Under the pieces are notes generated by a model. It worked only from the letters and a program-made list of their open reading frames with translations, was not told where the DNA came from and searched no databases. From the NCBI GenBank assembly GCA_019915015.1, contig JAHBBC010000011.1:744001-808000 (forward strand): 64,000 nt of DNA, in the 5' to 3' direction. Both the position numbers and the translations under genes were made by a program. The first letter of the stretch is position 1. Every line of letters starts with the position of its first letter. Shown in pieces: positions 12,097 through 25,100 of the stretch. This stretch comes from Auriscalpium vulgare (Eukaryota > Basidiomycota > Agaricomycetes > Russulales > Auriscalpiaceae).

Positions 12097-14845
12097 TCAA
12101 AGCTTGAACGCCTTGACGAGCGGCGACACGACCTCGCCACCCCTGGCCTTGTAGAAGTCGACGACCTTCTTGCCAACGACGGCAATGTCTAAGAAGACAA
12201 GTCAGACGATGAACGCAGGGAGAAAACCATGGGATACGCACTGTCGCCGGTGATACCGAACTTCTCGTACACCTGCTTATATGGGCCAGATGCACCCCAG
12301 GCAGGAAGACCATACTGCTCATGGCTGTACTTGGCCCACCCAGCGGTCTGCACGAAACAAACAAGCATGAGCCTCCATGCACTGAACCATCACTAAAAAA
12401 ATACGTACCGAGAGCGCCTCCAGCGAAAGGATAGGTGCGCCGCTGCGGAGCACGCTGAGGCGGTACTCCTCGTCCTGTTGGTCGAACACGAGCCAGCACG
12501 GTAGCGACACGACGCGGGTCTTAATGCCCTGCGCCTTGAGCTTGCCAGCCGCCTCGAGGGCGATGCCGACCTCGCTTCCCGTGCTCACGATCGTGAGGTC
12601 CTCGCCGGTCTCCTCGTGCGCAACGTATCCACCGCGCGAGGCGGCCTCGATCGTCGAGTTCTCGAGGTTCGGCAGGTTCTGCCGGGAGAGGGAGAGGATC
12701 GACGGGGTGTGTTCTGACTCGATCGCGACCTTGTACGCTGCAGAGGTCTCGTTGCCGTCGGCGGGCCGCCAGAAGGCAAGGTTGGGTATCGAGCGGAAGT
12801 GGATACCCGTCTCGATCGGCTGATGTGTGGGGCCATCCTCACCAAGACCGATAGAGTCGTGCGTGGCTGAAAGCGACATGTATGAGTAACGATAGTAGTG
12901 CAGAGGCTCCATACTACTCACCGACCCAGATGACGCGGTGCCCACTGAGCGCGGACAGGCGGACGGCACCGGCCGCATACGACACGAAGTTCAGGAATGT
13001 GGCAACGAAGGGGACGATGCCGCCATAAGCCGCCAACCCATTGCCAATAGCACCCATGCCGTGCTCACGGACACCATAGCGGAGATACGTGCCCGTGTAG
13101 TTGCCGAGGCCGGTGCTTGGGGGCTGGAAGTCGATGGTGCCCTTGACCTTGGTCAAGTTGCTGCCCGTCAAATCAGCGGAGCCACCAAGCAGTTCGGGGA
13201 GAATGGGAGTGATAGCCGTCAGCGCGATCTCAGAGAGCTTCCGTGACGCCTGTGCCGCATCAGAGACCTTGTACACGGGAAGGCTCTTCTCCCAGTTCTC
13301 AGGAAGCTTGCCGGCGATCCGGCGCGTGAGCTCGGCATGCTCGTTGGGGTACTTCTGTGCATATGCTTCGAGGGTGGAATTCCACTTGGCTTCGAGGGCA
13401 GAGCCCCGCTTGTACACTTCAGAGTATGCGGCGTAGATTTCGTCGGGGATGTAGAAGGAGGTCTCGGGGTTGAAGCCAACCTTGGTCTTGAAAGCAGCAA
13501 TATCATCCGCCTTCAGAGCTGAGGTTCTGGTGAGCAAGCGGAGCTTCTAAAGTAAATGATGTCTTACGAGCGCCGTGAACACCGTGGGTGCCCTGCAGCT
13601 TCGAGCCGTAACCAATGGTGGTCGTGAGACGGATAAGGGTAGGCTTGCTCTTCTCCTTGCGAGCCTCAGCAATGGCATCGTAGATTGCGGCCAGATCGCT
13701 ATAGAGGCGTGAGCTGTGCACGAACATCGCACCCAAAGAGTAATCACCTGTCACCATTGTTCACGTGCAGGACTTGCCAGCCGTACGCTACGTAGCGCGC
13801 CTCAACGTCCTCAGTGAAAGACACAGCGGTGTCGCCGTCGATTGAGATATCTAGAGTAAATGCGCTTAATACTGTCGTGGACTGGTTGTTGAATGGCTGT
13901 GCATACGGTTGTCATCCCAGATCTATGGCGAAGGCGTCAGGATAATCTCGCGAAGCGTGCATATATGCTGCGTACCGCGATCAGGTTGCCGAGCTGGAGA
14001 TGGCCCGCGATGCTGCTGGCTTCGCTAGAGACACCTTCCTGAAGGCAGCCATCGCCCATGAATACTACCGATTCTGACTCAGTGGGACGATCACATGACG
14101 ACGCCTGGATGCTTACCGTAAGTGTAGTTGTCCACCAGATCGAAACCATCCTTGTTGTAGATAGCACCCAGATGTGCCTGGGCAATCGCCAGACCGACAG
14201 CGTTGGCGATACCCTGGCCGAGAGGGCCAGTGGTGACCTCGATGCCTAGAAGAAGGATCATTAGCCGGCGGACAGAACCTACTAAGAGTTCGTACCGTCG
14301 GTGTGTCCAGCCTCGGGGTGACCAGGTGTTTTGGACCCGATCTGGCGGAAGGCCTTGAGGTCGTCGAGAGAGAGCTTGTACCCGAGGAGGTGCAGAGCAA
14401 TATACTGGAGGGCACAACTGCACCCGACGGCGCGTCAACGAGATGGCCCTGACCGACGCGACTCGCACTCACGCATGTCTAAGAATCGATTAGCACCCGG
14501 TAACCGAGGAACGATGCAAACAGACGTACCCATTGGAAAGAACGAATCGGTCCCGATTGAACCACTTGGAACTCTTCGGGTTGGCGTTGAAGAACCTGTT
14601 TGCGAGCGATCAATGGGTGCTGCTCGGAGCGGGACCGAAGTAACTCACCGCGTGAACAGGACGTGGGTCACCGGGGCCATGCCCATAGGAGCACCTGTCC
14701 CGCAGTCAATACCTGGTTACGAGCTCAGGATGGGGATCAACTGACCGGGATGACCAGAGTTGGCCTTGCCGACGACATCTGCGGCGAGGGCACGGATGGT
14801 GGCGATGGCGAGGTCATCGGTGGGCTGGGGAACGAAGCCGGACAT
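12097..14845 (-). CDS. TKL1: Transketolase
   Basis: Thiamine-diphosphate enzyme of the non-oxidative pentose phosphate pathway, moving two-carbon units between ketoses and aldoses in the cytosol. The reading covers the entire family sequence: [130 protein letters not shown], and a C terminus ending SPLVKAFKL. It is split by many short introns. One exon is 6 nt (14473-14478) and one is 16 nt (13907-13922). The start is the ATG at 14845. It runs divergently from CMC2 with 245 bp between starts, so the two may share regulatory sequence. Confidence 0.95.
13907..13922 (-). other. TKL1: 16-nt exon of transketolase
   Basis: The exon has an AG acceptor before it and a GTATGC donor after it. It supplies Ile-Trp-Asp-Asp-Asn plus the first base of His, needed for the conserved [17 protein letters not shown] stretch. 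Confidence 0.8.
14473..14478 (-). other. TKL1: 6-nt microexon of transketolase
   Basis: The coding-strand exon ACATGC is flanked by introns 14479-14529 (GTACGT...TTAG) and 14418-14472 (GTGAGT...GCAG). Splicing GG + A CAT GC + T gives Gly-His-Ala-Cys of the invariant LSNGHA motif. The His corresponds to an active-site histidine of transketolases (His69 in yeast numbering, from memory). Confidence 0.85.
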
Positions 14846-14903
14846 GACTGGGATGGTGAGGGGGAGGGGGAGAGATGGGTTGCGAGGTCTCGGCCTTTTC
14901 GCG

Positions 14904-14911
14904 ATTTATAT
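14904..14911 (-). promoter_or_regulatory. TATA-like element upstream of transketolase
   Basis: TATAAA on the minus strand (14905-14910), about 60 bp upstream of the transketolase ATG. The spacing suits a core promoter of a strongly expressed gene; the role is inferred. Confidence 0.45.
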
Positions 14912-15090
14912 CGACAGGGAGGGTCCGACCCCTCTTGCGCGACCGATTAGATAATCGTCTTATCGTGATCCCAAATTCCATTGCCCCGATTTGTTTCCCC
15001 ATTCGACCGCCTCTCCGTCCACCTCCGCTGCCTGGCACCCGCCGCCTCGTTTGGGCTGCCCTTCCCGCTGCACATCCGCATCCAGTCCTG

Positions 15091-15431
15091 ATGCACCCAC
15101 AAGCCTCGGAAAAACGCCTTGGTATGTACGTCCGACTAGCCACGCACGTTGTCACTCACCCACCCCAGCGTGCAAGGACTTTTTCGACGCCCTCGAGGCC
15201 TGTCATGCCAATACGTGGCTCAAATGGACGGGCGGTTGCAATCAGACCAAGTTCAATTTGAACAGGTGTCTACACGCTGAGGTATCCGTTCTCCCACGCG
15301 CGTGCCTCCTCCCACTCATCTCTCAAATTTCACCCAAGTCCGTCGCACGCGCCGCCAAAAACCGTGAGGCCTCCAAAGCCCGAACGGCCCGACGGGAACA
15401 GGCCCTTCAGGAACTGCATGCGAGTGATTGA
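15091..15431 (+). CDS. CMC2: Twin CX9C mitochondrial protein, COX assembly factor Cmc2
   Basis: Small intermembrane-space protein needed for cytochrome c oxidase assembly. It begins MHPQ, as Cmc2 proteins do, and carries two CX9C motifs: C-KDFFDALEA-C and C-NQTKFNLNR-C, which form the disulfide-linked helical hairpin imported by Mia40. The C-terminal tail is basic and Ala/Arg-rich. Two short introns: after KRL (starting near 15121, acceptor just before CGTGCAAGG) and after HAE (near 15281-15340). About 75 residues. Divergent from transketolase. Confidence 0.88.
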
Positions 15432-15764
15432 GCTCGCGCCGTGCGTGCGCTTACGCGTACGATTGTCTTCCGCGCAAGGTCGGCAACGGAGACTAGCTTA
15501 CGCGTACTCAACTCGTAGACTATCCACTTCTCTGGCGGTTATTTGCCGGTCGCGTGCTCGCTGCGCATTCCGATTACCGCCTGGCGCATTTACCCCACAA
15601 GAGCAACGTTGACCTTGTGTCCAATGGCCACCGGCTGCTTGAGGTCGGCTACCTGCTGGAAGGAGCATACCCCGGAGGTGTCGGCAACAAACGGAACGGC
15701 GTCTCCACAAATGAATTTCGGCCTTTCAACTGCTCACAGTCATACAGATGGGTATAAGGCAGCA
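15432..15764. other. Convergent intergenic region
   Basis: Lies between the 3' ends of CMC2 and the GH31 gene. No gene seen; 3' UTR sequence expected. Confidence 0.45.
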
Positions 15765-18700
15765 TCATTCTGTCACTTTGAAGACGACCCGCGTTGTTCC
15801 CTCGACAACATTCGCCCGGCGCCCTCCTGCCTCAGCTTGCCTGATATTGTCTGCTCCCTCCACCACGGCGACATCCTTGCCCTCCAGCTCATGCGCGAAC
15901 AGCGTCACACCCGCCAGCTCAGCGGTGCCGGCCACGATCTCTACCACGATCTCGAGACCGGTTCTCTTCGCTTGGATCGTCGCGGCAATCTTGTCCCCGC
16001 GCCCAACAGGGATGTTCGTCTGCAGCATCTCTCCATCCGCAATCTCATGCACCTCGATCTCCAGAGCCTTGCTCAGGGCGTAGTCCGGGCGTGATATGCC
16101 TAATGTCCCCATCACGAGTATCGTGCCCGGACGCACCCATATCGGTATGCTGTCAATGGGGACGACCTCGCGCACCCAGAGCGGGCCGACGACGGTGCGG
16201 TTGGCCTGGAAGAAGGACCTCCAACGACCGGCTGGCACATAATACTCGGAGTCCTCGCCGAGGGGCACAAATACAGGCGCGACGAGCAGTGAGGGCCCAA
16301 GCATGTACTGGCGGTCGAGCGTGTGCGTCGTGCGGTCCGCGGGGAACTCGAGGAACATAGCGCGCTGGAGCGGGTGGCCGACCTCGTGTGCTCTGATCGC
16401 CTGCCATTGAACGCGACGCGATCAGAAGCACTCTGGCTAGGCGCGAGGAATGCGACGCACAAGGTTATAGAGGTATGGCATGAGACGGTGCTTCATCTGG
16501 AGGAACTTGGCCATGTATTTTGCGGCCTCTTCACCGTAGTTCCACGGGACGCGATACGACCCGGAGCCGTGCAGGCGCGAGTGCGAGGAGAAGATCCCGA
16601 ACGCAACCCAGCGGTGGTAGATTTCTGGTGGAGGATGTCCCTGTACACACACGTCATGAACCACAATGAAAATGTGCCTCGTTCGAGATACATACCTCGA
16701 ATCCGCCGATATCATGCGATGAGAACGCGAAGCCGGACATCGTCAAGCTGAGCCCACCGCGCAGCGTCTCGGCCATCGCCTCGAATGTCGACTCGCAGTC
16801 GCCACCCCAGTGCTGCTCATGTGTCTGAGCAACGATCGCTGCGATGTGAAATGCACTCACGACCGGAAACCGCTGCCCTCCGACATGCGCCGACCGCGCA
16901 AATACCACCGCCTCACCCTCGCCAAAACGCTCCTTCAATAGATTGAACACAAGCTCGTTGTACTGCGTCGCATAGACGTTGTGCATCCGGATCGGATCGG
17001 ATCCGTCGTGGTATACAATCCCGGTGTGCGGGATGCGCTCGCCGAAGTCTGTCTGTGTTTGAACGCTCAGACTGGGAACTCTTAAGTACACAGCATATAA
17101 AGACGAACCTTGAACGTGTCAACACCGAGGTCAAGAAGCGCTGTGAGCTTGTCCGAGTACCACTCGCGCGCGGCGGGGTTGGTGAAGTCCACGATTGCGA
17201 GGCCGGGCTGCCAGAGATCCCATCTGATGTCCAGTTAGAGTTAGTAAAGCGATCTGAGACCGGAACATTTTCGACTGACTGCCACGGCGTCCCGTCCTTC
17301 CTCTTGATGAGATATCCTCCCTTTACACCTTCCTGGAAGATTGGTGACAACTGGGAGATATACGGGTTAACTTCGTGCTTATCAGTACCACGTCTCTCTT
17401 TCCACATGCTATGCAGCTTACTCCACACGCAGATCTTCACGGCATAATTCTTCTTAATTTCCGCAAGGTAGGCCTTCGGATCGGGGAAGTTGTCCGGGTC
17501 GAACGTGAAGGAGCACCACTCGTACTGCTTCATCCAGAAGCAATCCAGGTGGAACACACGCACGAAGCAGTCGCGCTTCATCATACCCTGGAGGAAGCCG
17601 GCGACGGTTTTGCTGTCGTACGACGTGAGGAAGGACGTCGAGAGCCAGAGGCCGAATGTCCACGCTGGAAGAAGACTTGGCCAAGTTAGCCAATGTCATG
17701 CCAGGCGACACAATACAGAAATCGTACGCTGGACGCCCTGTCATGCGTGTATACCTCTCAAGGATCTAAAGGAAGAAGAAAAATAAAAGAGACTTCTCCA
17801 AAGACGAAAGATACGAAGCACCGACCGCTAGAGGCGTCTCTCCATAGATGATGAACCACTCGAGACTCGACCCTGCTACGCTGATACCATGGCGGCTGAC
17901 CTTCTCGCTGCCCACCTCTACCTCCACCTCACCCGGATGATTGATGAAGATCCCATATCCTCGGTTTGTGATGTAAAATGGCACGCTCTTGTACGTCTGC
18001 TCGCTGGACGTGCCGCCATCGCGGTTCCACACGCTCACAGTCTGGCCTACGCAGCGCCTTTACTTACAATCGCATGAGCGTCGCATGGCACTCAGCACTC
18101 ACCATTCTTCACAAACGCACCAAACTGCTCCCCCAGCCCGTAAATCAGCTCGCCCGGCGAAAGGTTCAGTTCAGAGTGCACGTAGCGCACGACCTTCGGC
18201 GGCGCCTCCGGGACAGGGTTCGAGCCGGGGTCGTGCGCAAGGCAGGAGCTGTTCGACGCGGTGTTGCGTGTCCAGTCATACGGCACGTCGTACAGCCCCT
18301 GGTGCTTGTACCCCGCGAACGTGAGCGTGCGACCTGCAGCCTTGAAAGTGATCGTGTACGGGTTTGCCGCAATCTCTGCTGTCAGTCCGCCCGTAGACAG
18401 AGTGTAAAGGGGCTCGGAGTCCTTTCTCGTCGCGTTGATCTTCGAGAGCGAGACGCTGGGGATGGCCGGCGCGTCGGGGAAGAGGGGAATGCTGGGCTGC
18501 GGGTCTTCGTGGCGAAAATGGTCTATCCGCACGCCAACTACTCCTTCCGTGGGCGAGTGCACTCGGACGCTCAACACAGGGCCTGACCGCCGTCATCAGG
18601 ATTTGGACCTTCAATTTCTTTGCAAATTCACCTCCTAGCGTGTCGCCACGATGCCTGATCGGCCGCGTCGCGACCTGCAAGTCGTAGCCATCTTCCTTTT

Positions 18701-18779
18701 GGGTGGTCTGTACGACCTGCAGCCCCGTGAAGGCCTTCACGTCGTGCTTCAGCAGCCAGAACCCGTCGTTGAAACGCAT
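15765..18779 (-). CDS. Glycoside hydrolase family 31, alpha-xylosidase (YicI) type
   Basis: Retaining alpha-glycosidase, most like alpha-xylosidases that release xylose from xylogluco-oligosaccharides. The N-terminal beta-sandwich domain reads [17 protein letters not shown]..., then [15 protein letters not shown], the (beta/alpha)8 core with [18 protein letters not shown], the nucleophile motif [13 protein letters not shown] (Asp), and the acid/base region HWGGDC (Asp). Those two motifs match E. coli YicI rather than lysosomal or ER alpha-glucosidases. The distal domain contains the [12 protein letters not shown] and [11 protein letters not shown] motifs. No signal peptide is evident, so an intracellular role is likely. 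About ten short introns; exon borders near 16640 and 17350 are provisional. Stop at 15765-15767. Confidence 0.9.
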
Positions 18780-19306
18780 GGTGGGTGGTGTGGGGGAAGA
18801 TCGATAACACTGTGACGCATGGCAGCCGTTCTATATGCAGACGAGCCTGGTTAATATGGGAAACGAAGACGACGGCGGCCGTATGACCACTGACCTGGTG
18901 TATCTGAGCATTTCATCTAGCGGTCTGGCGGGCCGCCGTCGTAGGCAAAGGCCCGAGGTTTCTCCTGGGGGATAAGCCAAACGACGTCCGAGCACTCAGC
19001 ACTAGCTGTAGACGTAGTGAGCACATACGCTCTCTTCTAAATGCCACGATACGGTGTAGGGTCAGGATAGCACGCGAGAGCCTCCATGCGCGTCGAATTT
19101 CGATACCGCCACGCGCTGGTCACCGGTCACGTGTCGGAACCATAACGGCTCGTCGGCAGACTACGCCAGGCGTACGTGTTGGATCACCTGAGATCTACAG
19201 TAGAAAAGACCTGTAAGTCCTTTAGGCTGCAAGACTCACAAAATATACGCACGCACGCCAGACTCGAGTCATATCCAGACCGCGACCTAGACGACAATTC
19301 TCCACT
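18780..19306. other. Divergent intergenic region
   Basis: Promoter region shared by the GH31 gene (minus) and the serine dehydratase gene (plus). No gene seen and no clear core promoter motif recognised. Confidence 0.45.
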
Positions 19307-20676
19307 ATGTCCACGGTCACCCCGCCCGACGCTCCCAAGCTCTGGTTAGAAACCCCTCTCATATATTCCAGCCATCTGTCAGATCGGCTCGGCCCCGATT
19401 TTTCGGTGTACCTCAAGCTAGATGTTTGTGCCAATTTCGGAGGATCGTGATTGACTCACATAATCTGCCCTAGAATCTCCAACCGGCCCACTCCTTTAAG
19501 TACCGAGGGCTCTCGCTCTTCGTGCAACGCCACAGGGCTATACGCGGGCCATCCCTGCACATTGTATGCGCGTCTGGCGGGAATGCGGGGCTTGCAGCTG
19601 CATGTGCCTCTCAAGCTGTAGGCGTCAAATGCACAGTTTTCCTACCAGAAGGCGTATCAGAGAGTACCAAGTCGTATCTCCAGAAAATGGGGGCTGAACT
19701 TGTGGTAGCCGGGAAGTTTTATATGGAGGCAGTGCGAGCAGCTAAGGCGGTCGTTGACAGAGAAGAAAATGCGTGAGTGGATCCAAGCAACTCGAACGAG
19801 GACGTACCCTGGCTGATATCGCTTTCCCAGCGTCCTCGCACCGGCTTATGAGAGCCCCATCCTGTGGGAAGGACATGCATCGATGGTAGAAGAGATCAAA
19901 ACACAATTGCCACGATCCGTAAAGCCTGAAGCAATCTTCTGCGACGTCGGCGGCGCAGGGCTCCTTGGCGGCCTCATCCTAGGATGCAAGGACTCAGGTT
20001 GGGAGGATGGTGAGTAAACGTTGTTATGAGGAAGACCGGGGCGGCTCACCATGTCCTCGCGTCACAGTTTCCATAATCGCAGCTGAGACCCATGGCTCCA
20101 ACTGTTTCTACCACTCCATCCTCGCCAACCGCTCCCCGTCATACACGCCTCCTGATGGGATAACAGTGAGGCACGATACCGTCAATGATGTCAACATCGC
20201 CCATGTCCATAATCTGACTTCGCTGGCGACCTCCCTCGGCGCTTCGGAGCCCGCTGCGGAAGTGGTAAAGATGGCATTGGGGCGCGAGGGTTCTGTCAAG
20301 GTGGTGTCCATCCCCGACGAGTTGGCCATGCACACCGCGAGGGCATTTGCTGGTATGTCGTAACTTGACCAGGGGATTTGCAATTGGACTCAGCTGCGTG
20401 TTATGACTCGCAGACCACCACAAGCTTCTCGTCGAGCTGGCGTGTGCCACTGCACTAGCCCCCGCATATAAGCAATCACTGATACCACACATGTTGCGAT
20501 CACGGGAAAGCGTGGGTGAGAAAAGGGTGCTCGTTTTCGTGGTCTGCGGGGGTTTCAAGGTGTCGCTGGAGGAGTTGGCCCTCTACGAGCGCCTTGCGGC
20601 GCAAGACCTGGCAGCTGGAGGGAAGTGGGACATCCTGATCGATGGCAAATGCCAGACCGTGGAGAAGGGTATCTGA
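19307..20676 (+). CDS. L-serine/threonine dehydratase (PLP fold type II)
   Basis: Pyridoxal-phosphate enzyme that deaminates serine (and perhaps threonine) to the 2-oxo acid, related to yeast Cha1. Motifs: LWLETPLIYS near the N terminus; AHSFKYRG with the Schiff-base lysine; SGGNAGLAAA, which binds the phosphate side of substrate; VFLPEG; a Gly-rich DVGGAGLLGGL loop; and a C-terminal VVCGG. Introns follow YLKLD, EENA, after GWED, and after ARAFA. Start ATG at 19307 gives MSTVTPPDAPKLWLETPL. About 350 residues, as usual for fungal catabolic serine dehydratases; it lacks the C-terminal ACT regulatory domain of biosynthetic threonine deaminase. Confidence 0.9.
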
Positions 20677-20804
20677 GTGTAGGGTGTTGCAAAATATTAT
20701 ATTTAGTACATGGTCGATATATGCGTTGCGCGCCGGAACAAGGGCTGGCACGACTTGTCAGAGAAGACTGATTTAAAGGAGGTAGCAGACGTACTCAATG
20801 CACA

Positions 20805-21157
20805 TTATACGAGCCTTCGCGAGCCTTGACTCGGTGTTGGCTCGTCTTCTGATGGGCGACCCTCATTCCCCTCCTGTTGCGCCCTCCGAGCAGCTTTCTG
20901 TGCCTTGATTCGCTCCAGCTCCTCGCGCACCGCACTGTGGTTGGTCGGCAAGGTTCGTGCCGTTTTTGCTTCGGCAGGGAAAAGTTTTTCCTTGTACTAG
21001 AATGCACCTTCAGTCGTTATAGCGCCTCGAGCAACTACAAACGCACCGGAAGGACATTTCGATTGTACCATTCTGGGTCACCGTAGTGCATGAACACCAA
21101 CACGGGAAAGAAGACGTAGACAGCAAACTTGAAGACCTCGAGATTTGGGCCAGCCAT
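20805..21157 (-). CDS. PET100: Cytochrome c oxidase assembly chaperone Pet100
   Basis: Small inner-membrane protein required to assemble mitochondrial complex IV. It begins MAGPNLEVFKFAVYVFFPVL, the family hallmark with a single N-terminal membrane segment, followed by MHYGDPEWYNRNVLP. One intron of 50 nt (20997-21046; GTGCGT...TAG) is followed by YKEKLFP, then a charged helical tail (REELERIKAQKAARRAQQ) that probably faces the intermembrane space. Total about 100 residues. The start is the ATG at 21157. Confidence 0.9.
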
Positions 21158-22161
21158 GGGCAGTAGCTGACCTAGTTGTACTATAGTAGTCGACGACTGA
21201 GAAACTCAAGCCTGTCAGCGTGTCACAGTCGCGTGAGCTCACGCGCGTCGTCACAGTCACGGTTCTCCTCACACCGTGACTTGACTAACTACCGGGTCAC
21301 TAATACTATCCGACTCATCGACTTGACGATTCGCATCTCTCTGCCGCACCCACAGTGGCCAGGAGCTCCCGCATCTCTTCGACACGCGGCACTCGCTCCT
21401 GTAGTGATCCGTCTATGACGGTCTTGCACCTAGATCTCGCTCGAAGCGCGCTCTGCATCGGCGCAACTTAACCTTAACCAGTGTTCTCATTCAAGTCGTC
21501 TCTATCAATGTTCATCATCATTGCAAGCTGCCTGAACAAGTGACCAGCCACCGGCAACCTCGGAGGACGCGACATTATCTGGCGCATACGCGAGCTTCCA
21601 TTTATCAGGGGGCCTGCCCACTATGTCTGGCAGGCGCTCGTGCGGACGGATTGAAGGCGTCCATGCCAGTGACTCTGGAGCAGAGGTAGCCAAAATCATG
21701 CGATCGGCTGCACCCGTCGGGGACGCGGAATAATCAGATTGTGAGCTCTGCAGATGTTTATCTTGTAGCTAAGTCTACCCTACAGACGACAACCGTTCTG
21801 GCACTCTTCTACCTCCAAAGATTGTTCAACATCACTGCGCGTAGGGCAAGCGTGGGGTGTACATACTCAATATACTTAGACATGTGTTAAGAATGGCGCC
21901 ATGGCGTCTACTCTTTGCGCTCTGCGTGCCATTTGGGTACGCTTCTGCTCATATTCGTCGAGCTGCGATTACTCATTGACGCCGCAGACGGGCAACCAGA
22001 CAGACGCCGCAACCTTGCATGCATGCATGTAGTCGGTGCAAGCAACGCGATATCATGCTCCATACGCTATGTTTCCGTGTGCCCGGCCTTTCACCGCAGA
22101 ACATTCAATCTTACTCATATGAACTGAACGCTTGGCCGTCCGCACCCATCAATTGCCCTTC
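21158..22161. other. Divergent intergenic region
   Basis: About 1 kb between PET100 and the EF-hand/ZZ gene. It contains a 14-bp perfect palindrome, GCGTGAGCTCACGC, at 21231-21244 amid several GTCACAGTC-like words. No gene is supported. Confidence 0.45.
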
Positions 22162-25100
22162 ATGTCTCTCACTACGCGACTTCAGGCTACGCTGAAGAAA
22201 ATCAGTCACCCGAGGCACTCCAGCGAAGACCTTCGCAAAGATGCTCGGGATGCCGACATCGATGGGCGTCGCTCACTCACTTTAGACATCTCAACCACAT
22301 CCCGTCCAACTGTCGATGGCGATGGCAGGGGATCTAGCACGCCTCCCGCCTTGGTTGAATCTGTCCGAATGATGTCACGGTCTCCTTCCCCGGCTTCATC
22401 ACCTGGTATGCGCCCTCAGACACCCCTGTTCGTCTCAAACAGATCCCTCAATCAACTCAGTGAGTATGCCTCCTCTTTTCTTATATCTTACTTGACATAT
22501 GGCCTTTAGGAACAAGGGACGGCCCTTCAGAGCTCCACACGAAGGGCTCGCTATCGTCCTTCCGAGATGTACTGCCTGCGGCTGTCGACTCTGTCGATCA
22601 GATAGCTGTGGCAAAGGGATTTGTGGAACACCTGGACATATTTTGGGATACGATGCCCGACATTATGGGAGCACTGAAGGAAGTCTCAAAACTGCATCCT
22701 CTCCTCGAAGGTGCGGTTTGGTTGCTGCTCCTTATATGTGATTTTAACACAGGCTACCTCAGCTGCATTTCTGATCTTCCACGCCGTCTACACCCTGGAG
22801 GAGACACGTCGCGATAATGACAAGAAGATAACTGCTTTATACGTCCATATGTCCGACATGATGACTGCGTTTCTCCAGTACGTTCCACGCACCTCCCGAG
22901 CTTTGACTTGAGGTTCACGTCGTTTGTTTCAGACTACAGGAAGTTTATCCAGACCCTGTACAGTATCCTGACGGAATCCTCCTTCCCAGTCCTTTAGAGC
23001 GGCTCCTGGCAAGCATCCCTGAAGATCTCCAGGCCGGCGCAAACCTTTGCGATACGTATCAGAAATTGAAACTGCCCGCAAAAGTCCTTCAGTCTCTCGT
23101 CTGGGACAGGCGATTCATGGGTCTCATGGCCAAATTCTCTGATCGCCGTTCTGCGATCGAAAGGCAATTGATCATCCACATCTCGCAGACGCTAGGAAAG
23201 ACCGGCGCCAGGTGAGTTGACTGGCTCCAAGTCGGGATGCCTCAGACTAATTCGATATTCATGTCCAGGCTACAGGCCACGATGGACAAGTGAGTGGCAC
23301 ATCGTGCACACTCTCGTCATTGCTGAGATAACTCGCCAGAATCGACTTCACAATGGATGCTTTTCAATCCTTCGTCAGCGATAAGCATCAATGGCTCTCG
23401 AGCTTCGTGAGCGCCAGCGGCGGACCTCAGGTAGTAATGAATGACGACGCACTCTTGACAAACCTCATCAAGAAGGATCTCCGGACCGCTTCCAAACGCC
23501 AAAGCTATCGCGGTGGAGATGCATCGACCGAGACGCAGGCCGCGATCGAGGAGATCAAAGAGCAACTGAAGAGAAACAGCGAGGAGGCGCTTCAGCACAA
23601 TCTGAACATGTTTTCCCGCAAACTCGAGGTGCAGAAACAGCAGATTGTGGATGAGGTGTTGACGGTAGTGACTCGCGCCGGTGACCGGCAGCTTGAAGAG
23701 TTGAAGCGGTCGGTGAAGCAAGGACCTCATGATCTGATTGTGGATGCGGTTCGTACTCCTTTTGACTTGGATCCCAGATTCATGTTGACCTGTTCAGACC
23801 ATCCATGAGATCTGGGAAACGATGGTATGACATCGGGCCGTTCTGCGAGAATCACGACTTGACCATACCTCTTCCGCTTGCAGCGCTGGCCAGGATATAT
23901 CAAGGCGCATCATTTCGTGTTGGCTTTGAGAGATCACTACGTGGAGAAACAGCTGCGTCTACGCGCGGAAGCAAGAGCCCCTCTCAGCATGGTCGACGCA
24001 TGGGCAATACAGTACATCAGCATCTCAAATCTTCAACCTATCTTAGAAGCCTTCGATGACGATGCCTCGGGCTTCATCACAGCTATCGAAGTCAACGCTT
24101 TCACAAGTGCTCGCCCGCTCGAGTGGAGGTGTGCCGCACTTTTTGTGCGTCAAATTTGACTCGAAGTCTCTTTTTCCTGTAGCCTGCAACGCTGGATAGC
24201 TTTTTGGGCCGTCGGTATGTCCCAGCCAAGTACAAAAGATGACTCGCCTAACCGCTGTCTCCTGCAGGCTGGAGATCAGCTATCATTGAGTATGCCGTCA
24301 GGGTAGAGGTGGTCTTCGCAAAGATGGTCGGCATCATCCCACACGTCCTCCCAGAAAACCGGTCGTCTGTTGAGCGATATATCAGACTCGTATGGCCACT
24401 GGCACACGCTCTGACGACGACCCTTAGAACCGAAAATTCAATACGTGTTCCATGCCAAGATCACTTCATGAAGTACGTCGTACGGGAGGAAGAGCGCCTG
24501 CAGACGGAACTCGAGAAAGTCGAATACAACATCGACGGTGTCGATACGCTTAGGCTTGTCGCTGGTACAGGGCGCTTTGAGAAGGTTCGTGGAGCGTATG
24601 GACTCTGGTCCGCTACTGAGGCACATCTGCAGTACATATACCCTGTCCTCTACCTTCTGGTAAACCGGCACTACGACATCATGAAGGCAGCAACGATCTG
24701 CGTGATATCTGGTCGGGAGTTGAAGGACGCGCAGAAGAGCATGTATGCTTTCAATGATGGCGTCGTAAACCGTGTCGGGGACTTGCACAGTATGTGTGCT
24801 AGCTTTGTCTTAGTTTCTTTCTGACATCCCGCTTAGATGTTTTCGACCAGTCAAGGTTTCTCCCTCGGGATCGCTTCAAGAAGTTCGCTTATGGTATTGT
24901 GAGCGATGCAAGAACTCTCCGTCATGGGGTTTATATTTACCCGTTCACTCATGGCACAGTACCAATTCGTTGCCAACGAGAATCTCTGGACGGAAGGATA
25001 CATCCGGGCCCATCATCTTGCCGTCATCCCGCCAGCACAAGACCTTTCGCCAGACGAGACGGTGATCGAGAAGATCCTCCGGTACCGGCATAAGCAAGGC

